Of a stretch of DNA of 64,000 nucleotides, positions 53,346 through 62,403 are shown one piece after another. Made by a program: the position numbers and the translations under genes. The stretch is from Skermanella mucosa (GTDB lineage: Bacteria; Pseudomonadota; Alphaproteobacteria; Azospirillales; Azospirillaceae), in the NCBI RefSeq assembly GCF_016765655.2, contig NZ_CP086106.1:4081001-4145000 (forward strand), written 5' to 3'. Positions within the stretch are counted from its first letter, which is position 1, and each line of letters begins with the position of its first letter. The notes beneath the pieces were generated by a model that was given only the letters and a program-made list of their open reading frames with translations, ran no database searches and had not been told where the DNA came from.

Positions 53346-53537
53346 ATGGTGGTGGAACATGAACACTGGGCGGTGGCCAACCTCCTGATCGGACGGTACG
53401 GCCGTCTCGCGGCCCGGCAGGCCGAAGCGCGGATCGAGGATGCCGACGCCCGCGGCGACCGGGAAGGCCGGGAGATCTGGCGCAGCGTCCTGGGTGCGCT
53501 GGACAGTCGGGCTCCCCGCCTCGAACAGTTCCGGTAG
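53346..53537 (+). CDS. Small hypothetical protein
   Basis: 63 residues, preceded by a GGGGGAG site. Two amphipathic helices are suggested: WAVANLLIGRYGRLAARQAE, then DREGREIWRSVLGALDS. Codon use fits the genome and similar short 'A-x-x-RIGRLA' proteins are common in azospirilla, so it is probably real. Function unknown; no domain assigned. Confidence 0.6.
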   Translation: MVVEHEHWAVANLLIGRYGRLAARQAEARIEDADARGDREGREIWRSVLGALDSRAPRLEQFR

Positions 53538-54110
53538 TCATCGGACCACGGAACGGGGGTCCAAGGGTTCCGGAGTCAGCGGAAGCAATCGCCCTGCCCG
53601 ATAGATAAAATTCTAATATCATTATCCTTTATTGATTCACGCATTCACCGAAATAGCATGCATCGCACCGTCCACCGGGCAAGCACGCAACCGGCAGGAT
53701 GGGAATACAGACTGTTCCTTAAACTGCCATGGGCCGCTCGGCACCCTCTGTCCTTTGGCATAATACGAAATGCATAGGAGGAACAACTGCGTTCGAACCA
53801 TCCAAGATCGCCCGCGACGCCGATTTTTCATCCCCAGAATCTGGGGATAACTCTGTGGACCGAGACGCTCCACCCTAGCCGGATCCTGCCACTTGAACCA
53901 GATGCCTATTTTTTAGGCACTTCTTTGTTTTCGGGGTGTCAAGCAAAAGATTCAGGTTTCACTTGGAACCGCCTCAATGAAGAATCAGTATTCATGTGCC
54001 GTCCTTACAACACCATGAGAACATCTCCGCCCCGCGAAGAATACAGTTGACAGCCGGCGCGTGCGCCTGTGGACGGCCGGCCCCGCCCCTTCCGGCCGTC
54101 CCCTCGGCCA
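53538..54110. other. AT-richer intergenic region with a 19-bp palindrome
   Basis: No convincing gene. A perfect palindrome, ATCCCCAGA-A-TCTGGGGAT, lies at 53830-53848. Its right arm runs into TGGGGATAA (53842-53850), one base from a DnaA box, then CTCTGTGGA. A TGCCTA-TTTTT-TAGGCA hairpin with trailing T-rich sequence lies at 53903-53931. Low-GC stretches flank these (53600-53640 and 53910-53930). It could be a regulatory or replication-related site, or hold a small RNA. Confidence 0.45.
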
Positions 54111-56411
54111 TCATCGCCGCCGCGGCCCGAAGCGCTTGCGCGGCGCCCCGCGGAAGCCCGGCGGGGGCTTCCCGCCCTTCCCTGACGATCCGGCCCCGGC
54201 CGAGCCGGCGGATTGCTTCGGCTCCCGCTCGCGGCGTGCGCGGGAGGCGAGCAGGTCCCCCAACCGGCTGCCGATCAGCGCCCGCCGCTCGCGCACCCCG
54301 TCGCGGTCGGGGAACAGCGCCCGGAACCGGCGCGCCGCCCAGTAGTAGAGGTCGCAGGCGCGCGACAGATCCTCCAGCGCCTGGTCGTCCAGCCCGTCGA
54401 TCCGGCTCGGCACCACATGGCCGATGGGCATCGGCTCCGCGGCCTCGACGGCCTGGAGGATCGCCCGGAACAGCCGCATCTCGGCCTCCTTCTCCAGGTC
54501 GGCGGGGACGAACAGCAGGCTCAGCTTGTCCGGAAAACCCAACGACCGCTCGTCCAGCAGCAGCGCCAGGCGGCGGAGGGCCCCCAGGTCGCCGATGCGG
54601 TAGAGCGATCCCGCCGTCCTGGCGTCCGCGAACCAGTCGATCAGCAGGGTCATCGCCGTCGTGCCGCTGTACTCCGCCAGCCGGGCCAGCATGGAGCGGG
54701 TCGGCCGGACCGCCAGCGACGCCTGCGGTCCCAGCCTGGCGTCGGGCCGCTCCATCAGCGCCTTGAGCGCCTGGGGCGTGTTGCGGGCGACAACGCCGAA
54801 CTCGCCGGCCTCGAACTGGCCGAAGCGCCCCGCCCGCCCGGCGATCTGGCGGATCTCCACCGGCGACAGCGGCCGGACCGCGGTGCCGTCGAACTTCTCC
54901 AGGGCGGTGAACAGCACGCGGCGCACCGGCAGGTTCAGCCCCATGCCGATGGCGTCGGTCGCGACGACCACGTCGGCCAGCCCGGACAGGAAGCGTTCCG
55001 CCTCCAGCCGGCGGACGTCCGGCGCCAGGGCTCCGTAGAGGACGGCGGCCGTCAGCCCCTGGGCATGGACCGCGTCGCGGATCAGGTGGACGTCCCGCCG
55101 GGAGAAGGCGATCAGCGCGTCCCCGGCCTCGACGTCGGTCCATTCCAGCCGCTTCGGGATCATCGACAGCGGCGCCTTGCGCTCCAGTTCGACGACCTCC
55201 AGCGGCTCGCCCAGATGGGCCGCCACCCGCTCGACCAGCGGCCGGGCCTCTGGCGCTCCCAGCAGGTAGACGGTATCGGCGGGAACGCCCATCAGCGCCG
55301 CGGTCCAGGCCCAGCCGCGGTCGGGATCGGCCAGCATCTGGACCTCATCGATCACCGCCACGTCGACCGGCCGTTCCGGGTCCATCATCTCGATGGTGGA
55401 GGCCATGTGCCGGGCGTCCGGCGTCCGGATCTCCTCCTCGCCGGTCAGCAGCGTCGTCGGCGTGCCGTCGCGGTTCAGCCGGTCCATGACCTCAAGGGCC
55501 AGCAGCCGAAGCGGCGCCAGATAGACTCCGGAAGACGCCTCCCGCAGGGCTTCCATCGCGCGGTGGGTCTTGCCCGAGTTGGTCGGCCCGACCACCAGGA
55601 CGAGGCGCCGTCCCATGCCGCGCGCAACCGGGAAGAGAAGCTCGTAACGCGAGAAATCGAAATGCCGGTCGATGAAGGCCCGGCCGCGCGCCTCGGCCCT
55701 GTCGCGCCGCCACGTGTCGAATTCCCGGTCCCAGCGGCGCAGGATCTCGTCGGCGTCCTGGTGGTTGCGGCTCGTCCGGCCGAGCCGCTCGCACAGCGAC
55801 CCGAAAGTCCAGCCGTCCTCGGCGGTCCCCGCCTCGTCCGCGTAGCGCCAGAGCCGTTCGGCCAGCCGCGCCGCGTCGGCATGCAGCCGCTCGGCCAGGA
55901 TGCCGTCGGCGACCAAGCGGTCGCGCAATCGGATATGGCCCTGCCCGGCATGGTCCTGCCCGGCATCGTCCAGCCCGGCGAACTCGTCCACGTCGATCTG
56001 CCGGGAAACTGCGAAACGGATCGGCTCCGCCATGCCGGTCCAGGGCAGCGCGTCGGTCATGACCAGCCGGACCCGGTCGCGCCCGTCGCCGGGATGGAGC
56101 GAGACGTGCCCGGCCGGATCCAGAACGCGGCGGGACGCGGCAAGCAGCCCGTTCCGCCGCCTCGCCCGGTCCAGATGCCCCTGTATCTCGCGCACGACGG
56201 AGTCGCGCCGCTCGGCCGGTACCAGCAGGTCGCGCTTGCCCTTGGGCAGCGGCAGGCCCAGGGCGGCCAGTCCGGACGCGGCGGCCATCTCCATCCGCGC
56301 CAGCCCGGCGTCGGCGAGGGTCAGGCAGTCCGGATGCAGGCGGGCGATCTCGTGGATCAGGTGCGGGTCGGCGTCCTCGGGGAAGTCCCGGAGGTCCATT
56401 TCTTCAGCCAT
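54111..56411 (-). CDS. SUV3-like ATP-dependent helicase
   Basis: 766 residues. A helicase core is clear: Walker A VVGPTNSGKTHRAM, LAPLRLLALEVMDRLN, Walker B-type VAVIDEVQML, DTVYLLGAPEA, then motif V/VI VVATDAIGMGLNLPVRRV and QIAGRAGRFG. This is the mitochondrial SUV3/MgpS-type arrangement, with a long N-terminal extension and a SUV3 C-terminal region. The tail is strongly basic (RGAPRKRFGPRRR), suited to RNA binding. It probably unwinds RNA in decay or ribosome-related work. Confidence 0.88.
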   Translation of the reverse strand: MAEEMDLRDFPEDADPHLIHEIARLHPDCLTLADAGLARMEMAAASGLAALGLPLPKGKRDLLVPAERRDSVVREIQGHLDRARRRNGLLAASRRVLDPAGHVSLHPGDGRDRVRLVMTDALPWTGMAEPIRFAVSRQIDVDEFAGLDDAGQDHAGQGHIRLRDRLVADGILAERLHADAARLAERLWRYADEAGTAEDGWTFGSLCERLGRTSRNHQDADEILRRWDREFDTWRRDRAEARGRAFIDRHFDFSRYELLFPVARGMGRRLVLVVGPTNSGKTHRAMEALREASSGVYLAPLRLLALEVMDRLNRDGTPTTLLTGEEEIRTPDARHMASTIEMMDPERPVDVAVIDEVQMLADPDRGWAWTAALMGVPADTVYLLGAPEARPLVERVAAHLGEPLEVVELERKAPLSMIPKRLEWTDVEAGDALIAFSRRDVHLIRDAVHAQGLTAAVLYGALAPDVRRLEAERFLSGLADVVVATDAIGMGLNLPVRRVLFTALEKFDGTAVRPLSPVEIRQIAGRAGRFGQFEAGEFGVVARNTPQALKALMERPDARLGPQASLAVRPTRSMLARLAEYSGTTAMTLLIDWFADARTAGSLYRIGDLGALRRLALLLDERSLGFPDKLSLLFVPADLEKEAEMRLFRAILQAVEAAEPMPIGHVVPSRIDGLDDQALEDLSRACDLYYWAARRFRALFPDRDGVRERRALIGSRLGDLLASRARREREPKQSAGSAGAGSSGKGGKPPPGFRGAPRKRFGPRRR

Positions 56412-56873
56412 CGTTTTCAGCTACTGCCTTCGGCCCCTTCGGGCGTGCCTTCGGATCGGGAGCCCCGAAGATGCGCATCGGGATCCGGCCAGGTCAACCG
56501 GCGGCGCCGCAACGGGCCGAAGTCAGGCGCTTCCCGACGTCCCAGATCCCGGACGAAGCCGCATCTCCCGTTACAATTGTTACAGATCTTCAATATGGAT
56601 GGCACCTTCACCAATAACTTTTCGTTCGTCCAAGCACACATTCATGATCCGCGGCAGAACCGCCCATGAATAACTCCCGGACCTTATTTCCCTCGCCAGG
56701 CCAGCAGACTTGTTATTCATTCCAGGAACGAAAAAAATCCGTGTGCGCATAGGCAGTTTACCGTACGGCGATTATAACGAAAGACATGTCGAAAATGCCC
56801 CGCATCGCGCGCATTATTCCCACGCATTTAAGGGGTAATACGTTCGATCCTGGATCGGACCGGAATTTAGGGG
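56412..56873. other. Divergent intergenic region
   Basis: About 460 bases between the helicase start (minus) and the chemoreceptor start (plus). Composition is more AT-rich around 56570-56780. An ACAATTGT palindrome lies within GTTACAATTGTTAC (56573-56586). Open frames here lack ribosome sites and family features. Promoters for both neighbours must be present, but none was pinned down. Confidence 0.45.
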
Positions 56874-58235
56874 ATGGATATGGATGTCGGCAGCGATCGC
56901 GATGAAGTCCAGCGTCTGAGCTTCTTGCGAATTGACCAGAAGACCCGGGACACCTTGAAGGAGTTCGCCTCCGAGTTGGAGGAGCTTCTGCCGCCGGCTC
57001 TGGATCAGTTCTATCGGCACATCCGCGAATATCCCGAGCTGAAGTCGATGTTCTCAAGCGAAAGCCGGATCGAACATGCGCGGTCGGCGCAGCTCAAGCA
57101 TTGGCTCAACCTGTTTTCCGGCAGGTTCGACAGCGAGTATTTCGCCTCGGTCAGGCGGATCGGGCTGACCCACAGCCGGATCGGGCTGGAGCCCCGCTGG
57201 TACATCGGCGGCTATGCCTTCACCGTCAATCACCTCTACGATTCCGCCACCCGCAAGTTCAGCAACCGGTGGCGGCCGGAGGTTGCCCGGGCGAAGCTGT
57301 CCGACCTGCTCAGTGCGCTGAACAAGGCAGTGATGCTCGACATGGACCTCGCCATCTCCATCTATATCGAGGAGAACAAGGCGGTCTACGACCGGCAGCT
57401 CGACCAGCTCGCCGAGAGTTTCCGGAGCACGGTCGTCGGCATCGTGGAGGCCGTCGGCGGACAGGCCAGCCATCTGGACGCCACCGCCGAGGCGATGTCC
57501 GCAGCGTCCGAGGAAACCAGCCGCCAGGCGATCGCCGTGGCCGCCGCCGCCGAGCAGGCGAGCCAGAATGTCGAGACCGTCGCCGCCGCCGCGGAGGAAC
57601 TGTCCAAGTCGATCCAGGAGATCACCCGGCAGGTGACCCGATCGTCCGACACCTCGCGCCGGGCGGTCGCCGACGGCCAGCGGACCGACGGGCTCCTGCA
57701 CACCCTGTCCACCGCCGCCGAAAGCATCGGCGCCGTCGTCAACCTGATCAACGACATCGCCAACCAGACCAACCTGCTGGCGCTCAACGCCACGATCGAG
57801 GCGGCCCGCGCCGGCGAGGCCGGCAAAGGCTTCGCCGTGGTCGCCAACGAGGTCAAGCAGCTCGCCACCCAGACGGCCCGCGCCACCGGCGACATCAAGG
57901 GTCAGGTGGGCGAGATCCAGGAGGCGACCCAGGGCGCGGTGGCCGCCATCCGCAACATACTGGGCACCATCACGGACATGGACCAGATCTGCTCGCTGAT
58001 CGCCGCCGCGGTGGAGGAGCAGGCCGCGGCGACCCAGGAGATCGCCCGCAACGTCGAGCAGGCGGCCACCGGGACCCAGGAGGTGGCGCTCAACATCGCG
58101 GGCGTCACGTCGGCCTCGTCGGAAACCACCAGGTCCGTCTCGACGGTGCGCAGCACCGCCGGCGAGCTCAGCGGCCAGTCGGCGGCGCTCCAGCGGGAAG
58201 TCGGCAACTTCCTGCGGTCGATCAAGGCGGCGTAG
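56874..58235 (+). CDS. Globin-coupled methyl-accepting chemotaxis protein (aerotaxis-type)
   Basis: 453 residues; the ATG at 56880 has better-spaced AGGGG and may be the true start. The N-terminal protoglobin domain (about residues 15-180) has the family motif [15 protein letters not shown] and a candidate haem-binding His100 in [18 protein letters not shown]. No membrane segment is present, so it is cytoplasmic. The signalling domain has the hairpin tip [20 protein letters not shown] and [16 protein letters not shown]. It is predicted to sense oxygen or another haem ligand and control CheA. Confidence 0.92.
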   Translation: MDMDVGSDRDEVQRLSFLRIDQKTRDTLKEFASELEELLPPALDQFYRHIREYPELKSMFSSESRIEHARSAQLKHWLNLFSGRFDSEYFASVRRIGLTHSRIGLEPRWYIGGYAFTVNHLYDSATRKFSNRWRPEVARAKLSDLLSALNKAVMLDMDLAISIYIEENKAVYDRQLDQLAESFRSTVVGIVEAVGGQASHLDATAEAMSAASEETSRQAIAVAAAAEQASQNVETVAAAAEELSKSIQEITRQVTRSSDTSRRAVADGQRTDGLLHTLSTAAESIGAVVNLINDIANQTNLLALNATIEAARAGEAGKGFAVVANEVKQLATQTARATGDIKGQVGEIQEATQGAVAAIRNILGTITDMDQICSLIAAAVEEQAAATQEIARNVEQAATGTQEVALNIAGVTSASSETTRSVSTVRSTAGELSGQSAALQREVGNFLRSIKAA

Positions 58236-58240
58236 CGACC

Positions 58241-59398
58241 TTATCCCTCCGCGGGATATACGCGCAGGATCTCGCCGTCGGAGTGGTCGGTCAGAAGGTA
58301 CAGCGCGCCGTCGGGCCCCTGCTTGACGGCGCGTATCCGCTGGTTCAGGTCCTCGAACAGGCGCTCCTCGTGGGTCACGCGGTTGCCGTCCAGCTCCAGC
58401 CGGGCCACGTCCCTGGTCGCCAGCCCGCCGTTGAAGACGCTGCCCTGCCACGCCGGGAACGCCGACCCCGTGTAGAAGGCCATGCCGGACGACCCGATGA
58501 CCGGGGTCCAGTGATACACCGGCTCCTCCATGCCCTCGGCCTGCTGCTTGCCGGTTCCGACCGGGCTGCCGTCGTAGTTGACGCCGTACGACACCACCGG
58601 CCAGCCGTAGTTCTTGCCCGCCTCCGGGATGTTGATCTCGTCGCCGCCCTTGGGTCCGTGCTCGTTGACCCAGAGCGCGCCGGTTTCCGGATGCAGCGCC
58701 GCGCCCTGGATGTTGCGGTGGCCATAGGACCAGATTTCCGGCAGGGCGCCCTGCCGGTTGACGAACGGGTTGTCCTCGGGCACCGATCCGTCGGGGCGGA
58801 TGCGGATGACCTTGCCCAGGTGGGAGTCCAGGTCCTGCGCCTGGGTGCGGAACCGCTCCTCCGACCGCTCGCCCAGCCCGATGAACAGGTATCCCTGATT
58901 GTCGAACACAAGGCGCGAGCCGAAATGCTTGGTGCTGGGCAGCTTCGGCTTCTGCGAGAAGATCACCCGCACCTCGGACAGGCTTCGGGCGTCGGGGCTC
59001 AGCACGCCGCGCGCCACGGCGGTCGAGTTGCCGCCCTCCCCCGGTTCCGAGAAGCTGAAATAGACCAGCCGGTTCTGCGCGAACTGCGGATCCAGCGCCA
59101 CGTCGAGAAGGCCGCCCTGTCCGCGGCTGTCCACCTGCGGGATGCCTCGGATCGGGTCCGACACGGTGCCGTCCGCCGAGACATGCCGCAGGTTCCCTCG
59201 CTTCTCGGTCACCAGCATGCCGCCGTCGGGCAGGAAGGCCATGCCCCACGGGCTGGCGAGGCCGTCGGCGAAGGTCGTCACCTGCACCCGGCCCTTCTCG
59301 GTCTCGAAGGTTTCGTCGACGGCAAGAGCCGGGTTAAGGCCGGCCAGCGCCGTTGTGGCGAAGAAGGCGGCCGCGATGGCGGGGGCGACGTTGCGCAT
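58241..59398 (-). CDS. PQQ-dependent aldose sugar dehydrogenase (Asd/YliI type)
   Basis: 385 residues. It has a signal peptide (about 1-27, ending ALAVDE) and a six-bladed propeller with soluble-GDH motifs: GLASPWGMAFLPDGGMLVTE, RGQGGLLDVALDP, SKHFGSRLVFDNQGYLFIGL, WVNEHGPKGGDEINIPEAG, and NYGWPVVSYG. It oxidises aldose sugars to lactones in the periplasm, passing electrons to the respiratory chain. It converges tail-to-tail with the chemoreceptor and is divergent from the dgo operon. Confidence 0.9.
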   Translation of the reverse strand: MRNVAPAIAAAFFATTALAGLNPALAVDETFETEKGRVQVTTFADGLASPWGMAFLPDGGMLVTEKRGNLRHVSADGTVSDPIRGIPQVDSRGQGGLLDVALDPQFAQNRLVYFSFSEPGEGGNSTAVARGVLSPDARSLSEVRVIFSQKPKLPSTKHFGSRLVFDNQGYLFIGLGERSEERFRTQAQDLDSHLGKVIRIRPDGSVPEDNPFVNRQGALPEIWSYGHRNIQGAALHPETGALWVNEHGPKGGDEINIPEAGKNYGWPVVSYGVNYDGSPVGTGKQQAEGMEEPVYHWTPVIGSSGMAFYTGSAFPAWQGSVFNGGLATRDVARLELDGNRVTHEERLFEDLNQRIRAVKQGPDGALYLLTDHSDGEILRVYPAEG

Positions 59399-59596
59399 GG
59401 GAGTCTCTCCTCGTCTCGTCGATCTGCAGACCTAGATAAGGGCGAAGATGGATTGAACAATTGCGCCGTCATCACAACCAAAACCATCATGTTCCACTAT
59501 GTGGGATGGCTGCAATCCATTTGACATACCGCCGCAACGCTTCCTACCATGATCCCCGGCCATCATCCCAGGCCAAGGCGGGAGCGGATCTCCACG

Positions 59597-60439
59597 ATGA
59601 AGGGCGATGACGCGGCTGTCCTGGAACAGCCCCAAACACCGGACGGGATACCGGACCGGACCCCGGAAAAGCGCCAGGGGACCGGCACCCAGACGCTCCT
59701 GAGGGGACTTGCCCTGCTGGAATGCGTCGCGGAAGGCATCGGAGACGTGAAAGGCATCGCGGCGCGGCTCGGCACGCCGCGCAGCACCACGCACCGCATG
59801 CTCAACAGCCTCGTCGCCGAGCGTTACCTGCACCATGTGCCGTACAAGGGCTACCTGCTCGGGCCGAAGCTGATCCAGCTCGGCATGCGGGCCTTGGAGC
59901 ATCGGCCCCTGGTGGCGATGGCCCGCCCCCATATCGAGGCGCTGGCGCGGCTGACCGGCGACACGGTCCATCTCGGCGTGCTGGAGGATGGGGAAGTCTT
60001 CTACCTGGACAAGGTCCCCGGCACCCGCGGGCTGGAGATGCGCTCGCGCGTCGGCCTCGCCATGCCGGTGGCATCGACCGGCCTGGGCAAGAGCCTGATG
60101 CTGGGATTGCCTCCCGACCGCTGGCCCGACCTGTACGAGCGCGCCCGCGCGTTCGCCGCCAAGGTTCCCGACCGTCCGCCGCTCGCCCCGTGGCCGGAGT
60201 TCCGGCGCCGGCTCGCGGATTACGCTGGGCAGGGCTGGTCTTTCGACCTGGAGGAGAACGAGATCGGCATCCGCTGCGTCGGAGCGCCGGTGCGCGACGT
60301 GCGCAACCAGGTAGCCGCGGCGGTCAGCGTGGCGAGCGCCGTGCCCTTCATGCCCGAGGACAGGATGCGGGAACTCGGACCGGCGGTCCGCGACTGCGCT
60401 GACGCGATTTCGAAGGAGTTGGGATGGAGACCAGAGTGA
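59597..60439 (+). CDS. IclR-family transcriptional regulator
   Basis: 280 residues from the ATG at 59597, which has a GGGAG site somewhat far upstream; an ATG at 59549 is possible but has no site. The helix-turn-helix spans about residues 30-90 (GIAARLGTPRSTTHRMLNSL). The effector domain follows, with HLGVLEDGEVFYLDKVPG and the conserved IGIRCVGAPVRD. Its end overlaps dgoK by 16 bases, so the regulator is the first gene of the dgo operon and probably responds to a galactonate-pathway intermediate. Confidence 0.9.
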   Translation: MKGDDAAVLEQPQTPDGIPDRTPEKRQGTGTQTLLRGLALLECVAEGIGDVKGIAARLGTPRSTTHRMLNSLVAERYLHHVPYKGYLLGPKLIQLGMRALEHRPLVAMARPHIEALARLTGDTVHLGVLEDGEVFYLDKVPGTRGLEMRSRVGLAMPVASTGLGKSLMLGLPPDRWPDLYERARAFAAKVPDRPPLAPWPEFRRRLADYAGQGWSFDLEENEIGIRCVGAPVRDVRNQVAAAVSVASAVPFMPEDRMRELGPAVRDCADAISKELGWRPE

Positions 60440-61452
60440 CCGCGAATCCGGCATCCCCCGCGCTGATCGCGCTGGACTGGGGAACCTCCAGCCTGCGCGG
60501 GTACCTGATGGACGCGGGCGGCAAGGTGCTGGACCGGCGCGCCACCGCCCACGGCATCCAGAACCTGCCGGTGCCCGGCATACCCGGCTTCGAACAGGCT
60601 TTCGCCGGCCTCTGCGGCGCGTGGCTGGAGGCCTACGGCAAGCTTCCCGCCGTGGCCGGCGGCATGGTCGGCAGCGCCCAGGGCTGGGCGGAAGCGCCCT
60701 ACGTCCCCTGCCCCGCCGACACCGGCAGCCTCGCCGGCAAGGCCGTCGCGGTGGACAGCGCGTCGGGCGTACGGTTGCTGATCGCGCCGGGCGTCATGTT
60801 CGACCCGCCCGACGCCGACCCCGACGTGATGCGCGGCGAGGAGATCCAGATTTCCGGCGCGCTCGCCGACCACCCCCACCTTGCCGGCCGGGCCTGCGTC
60901 GCGCTGCCGGGCACCCATTCCAAATGGGTCCAGGTGACCGACGGCCGGATCGCGCGGTTCGCGACCTACATGACCGGCGAGCTGTTCGCTGTGCTGTCGC
61001 GCCACTCGATCCTGGGCCGGCTGATGCCGGACGCCCCCGCGACCGCCCCCGCCGACCAGTCCGCGGCCGACGCCGCCTTCGCGGCCGGCGTGCGGACCGC
61101 GCGCGACGGCCTGCCCGGCGACCTGGCGCACCAGATCTTCGCCGCCCGCACCCTCGGCCTCACCCGCCGGCTGCCGCCGGAGGTGCTGAAGGACTACCTG
61201 TCCGGCCTGCTGATCGGCAACGAGCTGGTCTCCGGCCTCGCCCGCATGCGCGACACGCTGGCCGGCGACACGCCGCTGCTGCTGATCGGCGACGCCGGCC
61301 TTTGCCGGCGCTATGTCCGCGCCCTCGACCTGCTGGACACCGTCCCGGCCGCCCTGCTCGACAACACCGCCCCCCGCGGGCTCTTCCAGTTCGCCGTCGA
61401 GGCCGGACTGGTGACCTCCCCCGTTTCCTCCGATCGGAGCGACATGCCATGA
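60424..61452 (+). CDS. dgoK: 2-Dehydro-3-deoxygalactonokinase
   Basis: 342 residues. DgoK motifs: LIALDWGTSSLRGYLMDAGG at the start, GGMVGSAQGWAEAPYVPCP, MRGEEIQISGAL, LPGTHSKWVQVTDGRI, and LLLIGDAGLCRRYVRAL near the end. It phosphorylates 2-dehydro-3-deoxy-D-galactonate at O6. Overlaps both neighbours, so expression is tightly coupled. Confidence 0.93.
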   Translation: METRVTANPASPALIALDWGTSSLRGYLMDAGGKVLDRRATAHGIQNLPVPGIPGFEQAFAGLCGAWLEAYGKLPAVAGGMVGSAQGWAEAPYVPCPADTGSLAGKAVAVDSASGVRLLIAPGVMFDPPDADPDVMRGEEIQISGALADHPHLAGRACVALPGTHSKWVQVTDGRIARFATYMTGELFAVLSRHSILGRLMPDAPATAPADQSAADAAFAAGVRTARDGLPGDLAHQIFAARTLGLTRRLPPEVLKDYLSGLLIGNELVSGLARMRDTLAGDTPLLLIGDAGLCRRYVRALDLLDTVPAALLDNTAPRGLFQFAVEAGLVTSPVSSDRSDMP

Positions 61453-62126
61453 ACACCACCCCGGCCCCGACCTCCCCGGACCTGCCCCCCTCGGACCTCA
61501 GGGCGCGCCTGGACGGCGCCTTCGCCGCCCTGCCGCTGGTCGCCATCCTGCGCGGCCTGACCCCGCGCGAGGCGGAACCCGCCGCCCAGGCCCTGTACGA
61601 CCGCGGCTTCCGGCTGATCGAGGTGCCGCTGAACTCGCCGGAGCCGTTCGACAGCATCGGCGCGATCCGCAGGCTGCTGCCCCCCGACGCGATCGTCGGC
61701 GCCGGGACCGTGATGACCGCCGACCAGGTGAAGACGCTCGCCGGCCTCGGCGCCGACATCGTCGTGATGCCCCACGGCGACACCGACCTGATCCGCGCCG
61801 CCAAGTCCGCCGGCCTCGCCTGCCTGCCGGGCGTGACCACCCCGACCGAGGCCTTCGCCGCCCTGAAGGCCGGCGCCGACGCGCTCAAGCTGTTCCCGGC
61901 CGAACTGATCAGCCCCCGCATCGTCAAGGCGATGCGCGCGGTGATGCCGCCCGACGTCCGCCTGCTTCCGGTCGGCGGCATCGCCCCGGAAACCATGCGC
62001 GACTACCGCGACGCCGGCGTAGCGGGCTTCGGCCTGGGCTCCGCCCTCTACACCCCGGGCATGGCCGTCCCCGACATCGCCCGGCGGGCGGAACGCTTCG
62101 TCGCGGCGTGGCGGGAGATCGCGTAG
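61449..62126 (+). CDS. dgoA: 2-Dehydro-3-deoxy-6-phosphogalactonate aldolase
   Basis: 225 residues from the ATG at 61449, overlapping the dgoK stop by ATGA. KDPG/KDPGal aldolase motifs: LVAILRGLTPREAEPAAQAL, GFRLIEVPLNSPEP, VGAGTVMT, LPGVTTPTEAFAALKAGADA, the Schiff-base Lys in ALKLFPAE, and PVGGIAPETMRDY. It splits KDPGal to pyruvate and glyceraldehyde 3-phosphate. No galactonate dehydratase is seen in this window. Confidence 0.93.
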   Translation: MNTTPAPTSPDLPPSDLRARLDGAFAALPLVAILRGLTPREAEPAAQALYDRGFRLIEVPLNSPEPFDSIGAIRRLLPPDAIVGAGTVMTADQVKTLAGLGADIVVMPHGDTDLIRAAKSAGLACLPGVTTPTEAFAALKAGADALKLFPAELISPRIVKAMRAVMPPDVRLLPVGGIAPETMRDYRDAGVAGFGLGSALYTPGMAVPDIARRAERFVAAWREIA

Positions 62127-62158
62127 TGGCTCGACACAGGGGTTTCGATTGATTTGTC

Positions 62159-62337
62159 GTAGGTCGGCCTCGGCCGAAGGCCGACGCCGACAGCGTGGCC
62201 GGAGCGTTGACGCAGGGTGTCGGCGTTCGCCCTGACGGGCGAAGGCCGACCTACCGTATAAAAGGGGTCAGAGTTGATTACCTCCCCCTCCTCCCGCAGG
62301 TCGGCCCCGGCCCACAGGGCCGAGGCCGACAGCCTAC
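62159..62337. repeat. REP-like cluster (GTAGGTCGGC family)
   Basis: Three related units. Unit 1 starts GTAGGTCGGCC (62159) and ends ACGCCGACA (62191). Unit 2 is its inverted partner, TGTCGGCGT (62219) to GCCGACCTAC (62255). Unit 3 runs from GCAGGTCGGCC (62296) to GCCGACAGCCTAC (62337). Each unit has internal inverted symmetry. AAAAGGGGTCAGAGTTGATT lies between units 2 and 3. No gene is seen in this gap. Confidence 0.8.
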
Positions 62338-62403
62338 GATGAAGTCACCGTTCCCGGAGCGCGATCGGCCATCTTCGAAAATCGCGCGGACGGCTTCGCC
62401 GGC

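Noticed and set aside
53637-53873. 78-codon minus-strand open frame in the AT-richer gap
   Set aside because: No ribosome site, no family resemblance, and it crosses the 19-bp palindrome; more likely non-coding.
53538-54110. Chromosomal origin of replication
   Set aside because: Only one good DnaA-like box was found and no usual origin neighbours (dnaA, hemE, parAB) are present; kept as a palindrome finding only.
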